Both the position numbers and the translations under genes were made by a program. This document shows positions 57,901 through 64,000 of a stretch of DNA of 64,000 bases, piece after piece. The stretch is from Thinopyrum elongatum (taxonomy: Eukaryota; Streptophyta; Magnoliopsida; Poales; Poaceae). Under the pieces are notes generated by a model. The model ran no database searches, was not told where the DNA came from, and was given only the letters and a program-made list of their open reading frames with translations. Where the stretch lies: contig JAAAXO010000108.1 in the NCBI GenBank assembly GCA_011799875.1, positions 310,001 through 374,000 of the forward strand, read 5' to 3'. Within the stretch, counting starts at the first letter, position 1. Each line of letters begins with the position of its first letter.

Positions 57901-60900
57901 CAAATTTGGGCATGTTATCATGGATTTTGCCATGTCCGTGGCCATTCCCATGTGCATGTGACTTGAAATCCACACTAGTCCATTGTAGATATGCAATTTT
58001 GTTGTGCAAATTTTAGGAGGAATCTACATCACGCTTGTGGTGCAAATTTGGGCCTTTCAGATAATTCAATGAAATTCAACCTAATGCATGCAATATAGCA
58101 ATATTACTATGAAATTGGTGAAACCTGGTCAGTGCCCATCCAATGTGTACTGCTATTTATGAAAAATGAAATGGAACAAATTTCAAAATTATTTAAGGCA
58201 CATCTTTCAAAAAGAAAAGCCATTTCAAGGGCTCGGAAAATGGAAAATTTTAATTTTTTATTACAAAATAGTTGCAAATTCCTATGAAACATTGTCCACT
58301 CTGGTTGCGCTAATAGTTGTGCCAAATTTGGGCATGTTATCATGGATTTTGCCATGTATGTGGCCGTTTCCATGTGCATGTGCTTTAAAATCCACACAAG
58401 TCCATTGTTGATATGCCATTTTGTGAATGTTTTTTTAGACTTGTTGTCCTACAACTTTAGTATTTTCCCACAAACAAGTGCACATAAGATGGCTCAGTGC
58501 AAAGGCATTTGAATTTTTGAGCCTTTTTCATTTTGTTTGTTTACTTTCAAACTTGGGTCAAACTTGAAGTGTTGACCATTCATACAAAATGGTCTGGAAT
58601 GGCTACTTGCCTTGTGCCAATTTCAACCAACACCAATATTGTAGCATAAAATGATTTTTTCACAAATTTCAGGAGCAATCTACATCACACATGTAGTGCA
58701 AATTTTGGCCTTTTCGGATAATTCAATGAAATTCAACTAAATGCATGGAATATAGCAATATTACACTTAAATTGGTAAAACCTCGTCAGTGCCCATCCAT
58801 TGTGTCCTGCTTTTGATGAAAAATGAAATGGTACAAATCTCAAAATTATTTGAGTCACTTCCTTCACAAAGAAAAGCCATTTAGGGGCTTGGAAAATGGA
58901 AAATTAATTTTCTATTACAAAATAATTGCAAATTCCTATGAAACATTGTCCACTATAGTTACACCAATAGTTGTGCCAAATTTGGGCATGTTATCATGAA
59001 TTTTGCCATGTATGTGGTCATTTCCATGTGCCTGTGCCTTGAAATCCTCACAAGTCCATTGTAGATAGGCCATTTTGTGAAGGGTTTTTTTTCTGACTTG
59101 TTGTACTAAAAGTTTAGTATTTTTTGCACAAACAAGAGCACATAAGATGGCTCAGTGCAAAGGCTTTTGAATTTTTGAGCCTTTTTTCAGTTTCTTTGTT
59201 TATTTTCAAACTTGAATCAAACTTGAAGTGTTGACCATTCATACAAAATGGTCTGGAATTGTTACCTGCCATGTGCCAAGTTCATCCAACATTAATATTG
59301 TAGCACAAAATAATTTTTCAAAAATTTCAGGAGCAATCTACATCACACTTGTAGAGCAAATATAGGCATTTTTGGATAATTCAATGAAATTCAACTAAAT
59401 GCATGGAATATAGCAATATTACTCTAAAACTGCTAAAACCTTGTGAGTGCCCATCTAATGTGGCCTGCTTTTGATGAAATATGAAATGGAACAAATTTCA
59501 AAATTATTGAAGGCACTTCCTTCAGAAAGAAAATCCATTTCAGAGGCTCGAAAAATGGAAAATTAATTTTTTTATTACAAAATAATTGCAAATTCCTATG
59601 AAGCATTGTCCACTATGGTTACACCAATAGTTGTGCTAAATTTGGGCATTTTATCATGGATTTTGCCATGTATGTGCCCATTGCCATGTGCATGTGCCAT
59701 GAAATCCACACAAGTCAATTGTTGGTAGGCCATTTTGTGAAAGTTTTTTTAGACTTGTTATACTGCAAGTTTAGTATTTTTCTCACAAACAAGTGCACAT
59801 AAGATGGCTGAGTGCAAAGGTATTTGAATTTTTTAGCCTTTTTTATTTTGTTTATTTATTTTCAAACTTGTGTCAAACTTGAAGTGTTGGCCATTCATAC
59901 AAAATGGTCTGGAATTGCTACTTGCCTTGTGCCATTTTCATCCAACTCCAATATTGTAGCATAAAATGATTTTTCAAAAATTTTAGGTGCAAATTTGGGC
60001 CTTTTCAGATAATTCAATGAAATTGAACTAAATGCATGGAATATAGGAATATTACTCTAAAATTGGTAAAACCTGGTCAGTGCCCATCCATTGTGTCCTG
60101 CTTTTGATGAAAAATGAAATGGTACAAATTTCAAAATTATTTGAGACACTTCCTCCACAAAGAAAAGCCTTTCAGGGGCTTGGAAAATGGAAAATTAATT
60201 TTTTATTGCACAATAATTGCAAATTCCCATGAAACATTGTCCACTATAGTTACACCAACCGTTGTGCCAAATTTGGGCATGTTATCATGAATTTTGTCAT
60301 GTATGCGGTCATTTCCATGTGCATGTGCCTTGAAATCCCCACAAGTCCATTGTAGGTAGGCCATTTTGTGAAGTTTTTTTTTCAGACTTGTTGTACTGCA
60401 AGTTTAGTATTTTTTCAACAAGTGCACATAAGATGGCTCAGTGCAAAGGCATTTGAATTTTTCAGCCTTTTTTTTAGTTTCTTTGTTTATTTTCAAACTT
60501 GAAGTGTTAACCACTCATACAAAATGGTCTGGAATTGCTACTTGCCTTGTGCCAAGTTCATCCAACACAAACATTATAACATCAAATATTTTTTCAAGAA
60601 TTTCAGGAGCAATCTACATCACACTTGTTGTGCAAACTTAGGCATTTTCAGATAATTCAATGAAATTCAACTAAATGCATGGAATATAGCAATGTTACTT
60701 TGAAACTGCTGAAACCTTGTCAGTGCCCATCCAATGTGGCCTGCTATTGATGAAATATGAAATGGTACAAATTTCAAAAATATTTGAGGCACTTCCTTCA
60801 CAAAGAAAAGCCATTTAGGGGTTTGGAAAATGGAAAATCAATTTGCTATTACAAAATAATTGCAAATTCCTATGAAACATTATCCACTATGGTTACACCA

Positions 60901-63900
60901 ATAGTTGTGCCAAATTTGGGCATGTTATCATTAATTTTTCCATGTATGTAGTCATTTCCATGTGCACGTGCCTTGAAATCCATACAAGTCCATTGTAGAT
61001 AGGCCATTTTGTGAAGTTTTTTTAGACTTGTTGTACTACAAGTTTAGTATGTTTCCCGTAAACAAGTGCACATAAGATGGCTCAGTGCAAAGGCATTTGA
61101 ATTTTTGAGACTTTTTTCATTTTCTTTGTTAATTTTAAAACTAGGGTCAAACTTTCAGTGTTGACCATTCATACAAAATGGTATGGAATTGCTACTTGCC
61201 TTGTGCCAAGTTCATCCAACACCAATATTGTAGCATAAAATGATTTTTCAAACTTGGGTCAAACTTGCAGTGTTGACCATTCACACAAAATGGTTTTGAA
61301 TTGCTACTTGCCTTGTGCCAAGTTCATCCAACACCGATATTGTAGAATAAAATTATTTTTCAAAACTTTCAGGAGCAATCTACATCACACTTGTAGTGCA
61401 AATTTGGGCCTTTTAGGACAATTCAATGAAATTTAACTAAATGCATGGAATATAGCAATGTTACTCTAAAACTGCATATGCCTGGTCAGTGCCAATCCAA
61501 TGTGTACTGCTTTTGGTGATAAATGAAATGGAACAAATTTCAAAATTATTTAAGGCACTTCTTTCACAAAGGAAAACCATTTCAGGGGCTTGGAAAATGG
61601 AAAATTAATTTTTTTATTACAAAATAATTTCAAATTCCTATGAAACACTGTCCACTATGGTTACACCAATAGTTTTGCCAAATTTGGGCATGTTATCATG
61701 GATTTTGCCATGTACGTGGCCATTTCCATGTGCATGTGACTAGAATCCACACTAGTCCATTGTAGATATGCCATTTTGTAGTGCAAATTTTAGGAGGAAT
61801 CTACATCACACTTGTAGTGCAATTTTGTGCCTTTTCGGATAATTCAATGAAATACAACTAAATGCATGGAATATAGCAATATTACTATGAAATTGGTGAA
61901 ACCTGGTCAGTGCCCATCCAATGTGTACTGCTTTTTATGAAAATGAAATGGAACAAATTTCGAAATTATTTAAGACACTTCCTTCACAAAGAAAAGCCAT
62001 TTCATGGGCTTGGAAAATGGAAAATTAATTTTTATTACACAATAATTTCAAATTCCTATGAAACATTGTCCACTATGGTTACACCAATAGTTTTGCCAAA
62101 TTTGGGCAAGTTATCATGGATTTTGCCATGTATGTGGCCATTTCTATGTGCATGTGCCATGAAATCCACACAAGTGCATTGTAGATAGGCCATTTTGTAT
62201 TGCAAATTTTAGGATCAATCTACATCACACTTGTAGTGCAAATTTGGGCTTTTTCGGACAATTCAATGAAATTCAAGTAAATGCATGGATATAGAAATAT
62301 TACTCTGAAATTTGTGAAACCTGGTCAGTGCCCATCCAATGTGCACTCCTTTTTTTGAAAAATGAAATGGAACAAATTTCAAAAGTATTTAAGGCACTTC
62401 CTTGACAAAGAAAAGCCATTTCAGGGGCTTGGAAAATGTAAAATTAATTTTATTACAAAATAATTGCAAATTCCTATGAAACATTGTCCATTATAGTTAC
62501 ACCAATAGTTGTGCCAAATTTGGGCATGTTATCATGGATTTTGCCATGTATGTGGCCATTTCCATGTGCATGTTCCTTGAAATCCACACAACTCCATTAT
62601 AGATAGGCCATTTTGTAAAGATTTTTTTTAGATTTGTTGTAATAGAACTTTAGATTTTCCCCACAAACTAGTGCACATAAGATGGCTCAGTGCAAAGGCA
62701 TTTGAATTTTTGAGCCTTTTTCATTTTCTTTGTTTTTTCAAACTTGGGTCAAACTTGTAGTGTTGACCATTGATACAAAATGGTCTAGAATTGCTACTTG
62801 CCTTGTGCCAAGTTCATAAAACACCAATATTGTAGCATAAAATGATTTTTAAAAAAATTCAGGAGCAATCTACATCACACTTGTAGTGCAAATTTGGGCC
62901 TTTTCTGATAATTCAATGAAATTCAACTAAATGCATGGAATATAGCAATATTACTGTGAAATTGGTGAAACCTGGTCGGTGCTAATCCAATGTGTCCTGC
63001 TTTTGATGAAAAATGAAATGGAACAAATTTCAAAATTATTTAAGGCACGTCTTTCACAAATAAAAGCCATTTCAGGGGCTTGGAAAATGGAAAATTAATT
63101 ATTTATTACAAAATAATTGTAAATTCCTATGAACCATTGTCCACTATGGTTACACCAATAGTTGTGCCAAATTTGGGTATGTTATCATGGATTTTGCCAT
63201 GTACGTGGCCATTTCCATGTGCAGGTGACTTGAAATCCACACTAGTTCGTTGTAGATATGCCATTTTGTAGTACAAATTTTAGGAGGAATCTACATCATA
63301 CTTGTAGTGCAAATTTGGGCCTTTTCGGATAATTCAATGAAATGCAACTAAATGCATGGAATATATCAATATTACTATGAAATTGGTGAAACCTGGTCAG
63401 TGCCCATCCAATGTGTACTACTTTTTATGAAAATGAAATGGAACAAATTTCAAAATTATTTAAGGCACTTCCTTCACAAAGAAAAGCCATTTTATGGGCT
63501 TGGAAAATGGAAAATTAATTTTTTACACAATAATTGCAAATTCCTATGAAACATTGTCCACTATGGTTACACCAATAGTTGTGCCAAATTTTGGCATGTT
63601 ATCATGGATTTTGCCATGTAAGTGGCCATTTCCATATGCATGTGCCTTGAAATCCACACAAGTGCATTGTAGATAGGCCATTTTGTATTGCAAATTTTAG
63701 GGTCAATCTACATCACACTTGTAGTGCAAATTTAGGCCTTTTCGGATAATTCAATGAAATTCAACTAAATGCATGGAATATAGCAATATTACTCTGGAAT
63801 TTGTGAAATCTGGTCAGTGCCCATCGAGTGTGTACTCCTTCTCATGAAAAATGTAATGGAACAAATTTCAAAAGTATTTAAGGCACTTCCTTCACAAAGA

Positions 63901-64000
63901 AAAGCCATTTCAGGGGCTTGGAAAATGGAAAATTAATTGTTTGTTACAAAATATTTGCAAATTCCTATGAAACATTGTCCATTATGGTTACACCAATAGT
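54925..64000. repeat. Tandem satellite array, right part, with three unit lengths
   Basis: GGAAAATGG anchors lie at about 55553, 55977, 56631, 57395, 57816, 58235, 58891, 59549, 60182, 60825, 61592, 62012, 62431, 63082, 63502 and 63920. Units are therefore about 420, 635-658 or 765 bp. The short form lacks the GTGCACATAAGATGGCTC..GTTGACCATTC block. The long form has that block plus a partial second copy (GACCATTCACACAAAATGG). The array reaches the window end. Small ORFs recur with the unit and have no coding signature. Confidence 0.92.

Overview
This is a gene-free stretch of a large plant genome. It is a tandem satellite array split open by a five-deep nest of Ty3/Gypsy LTR retrotransposons. 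The LTR termini, tRNA-Asp-type primer sites, Athila-type polyprotein and a CRM-clade chromovirus point to a grass, most likely of the wheat/Aegilops/barley tribe (inference; family names are not confirmed). I see no host protein-coding gene, tRNA, rRNA or CRISPR array.

Layout. (1) Satellite DNA fills 1-3827 and resumes at 54930-64000. (2) Element E1 (3828-54924, minus strand) interrupts it, with target-site duplication (TSD) CATGT. E1 has about 1.55-kb LTRs, no gag-pol, and one unrecognised ORF of 181 codons. (3) Inside E1 lie a solo LTR of another family (52491-53329, TSD GTCTT) and E2 (6765-50008, minus, TSD ATGCT). E2 is an Athila-type Gypsy element with a decayed gag-pol (17583-22313) and an extra ORF downstream (16801-17256). 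(4) E3 (8020-14962, plus, TSD TGGCC) sits in E2's left LTR. It has a 4.08-kb LTR, a stop-riddled gag-pol cut off in reverse transcriptase, and only about 80 bp of 3' LTR. (5) E2's right LTR is split by a 26-kb block (23230-49484) built only from pieces of one CRM-clade retrotransposon.

The CRM block is the notable part. It holds thirteen essentially complete 921-928-bp LTRs and two fragments, in both orientations. They are joined to gag, pol and leader pieces, usually exactly at the LTR termini. Three tracts are direct tandem arrays of a 1213-bp unit: a 922-bp LTR plus the first 291 bp of the leader. One LTR (31505-32426) has a 5-bp duplication, GCAGC, of leader sequence on both sides. That suggests self-insertion into the leader created the unit, which unequal exchange then multiplied. 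Another part (33640-36349) is a circularly permuted one-LTR element. The block looks like a satellite being born from a centromere-type retrotransposon through autointegration-like joins, circular intermediates and LTR-LTR recombination.

No element here encodes an uninterrupted complete polyprotein. Coding pieces are described as they stand, breaks included.
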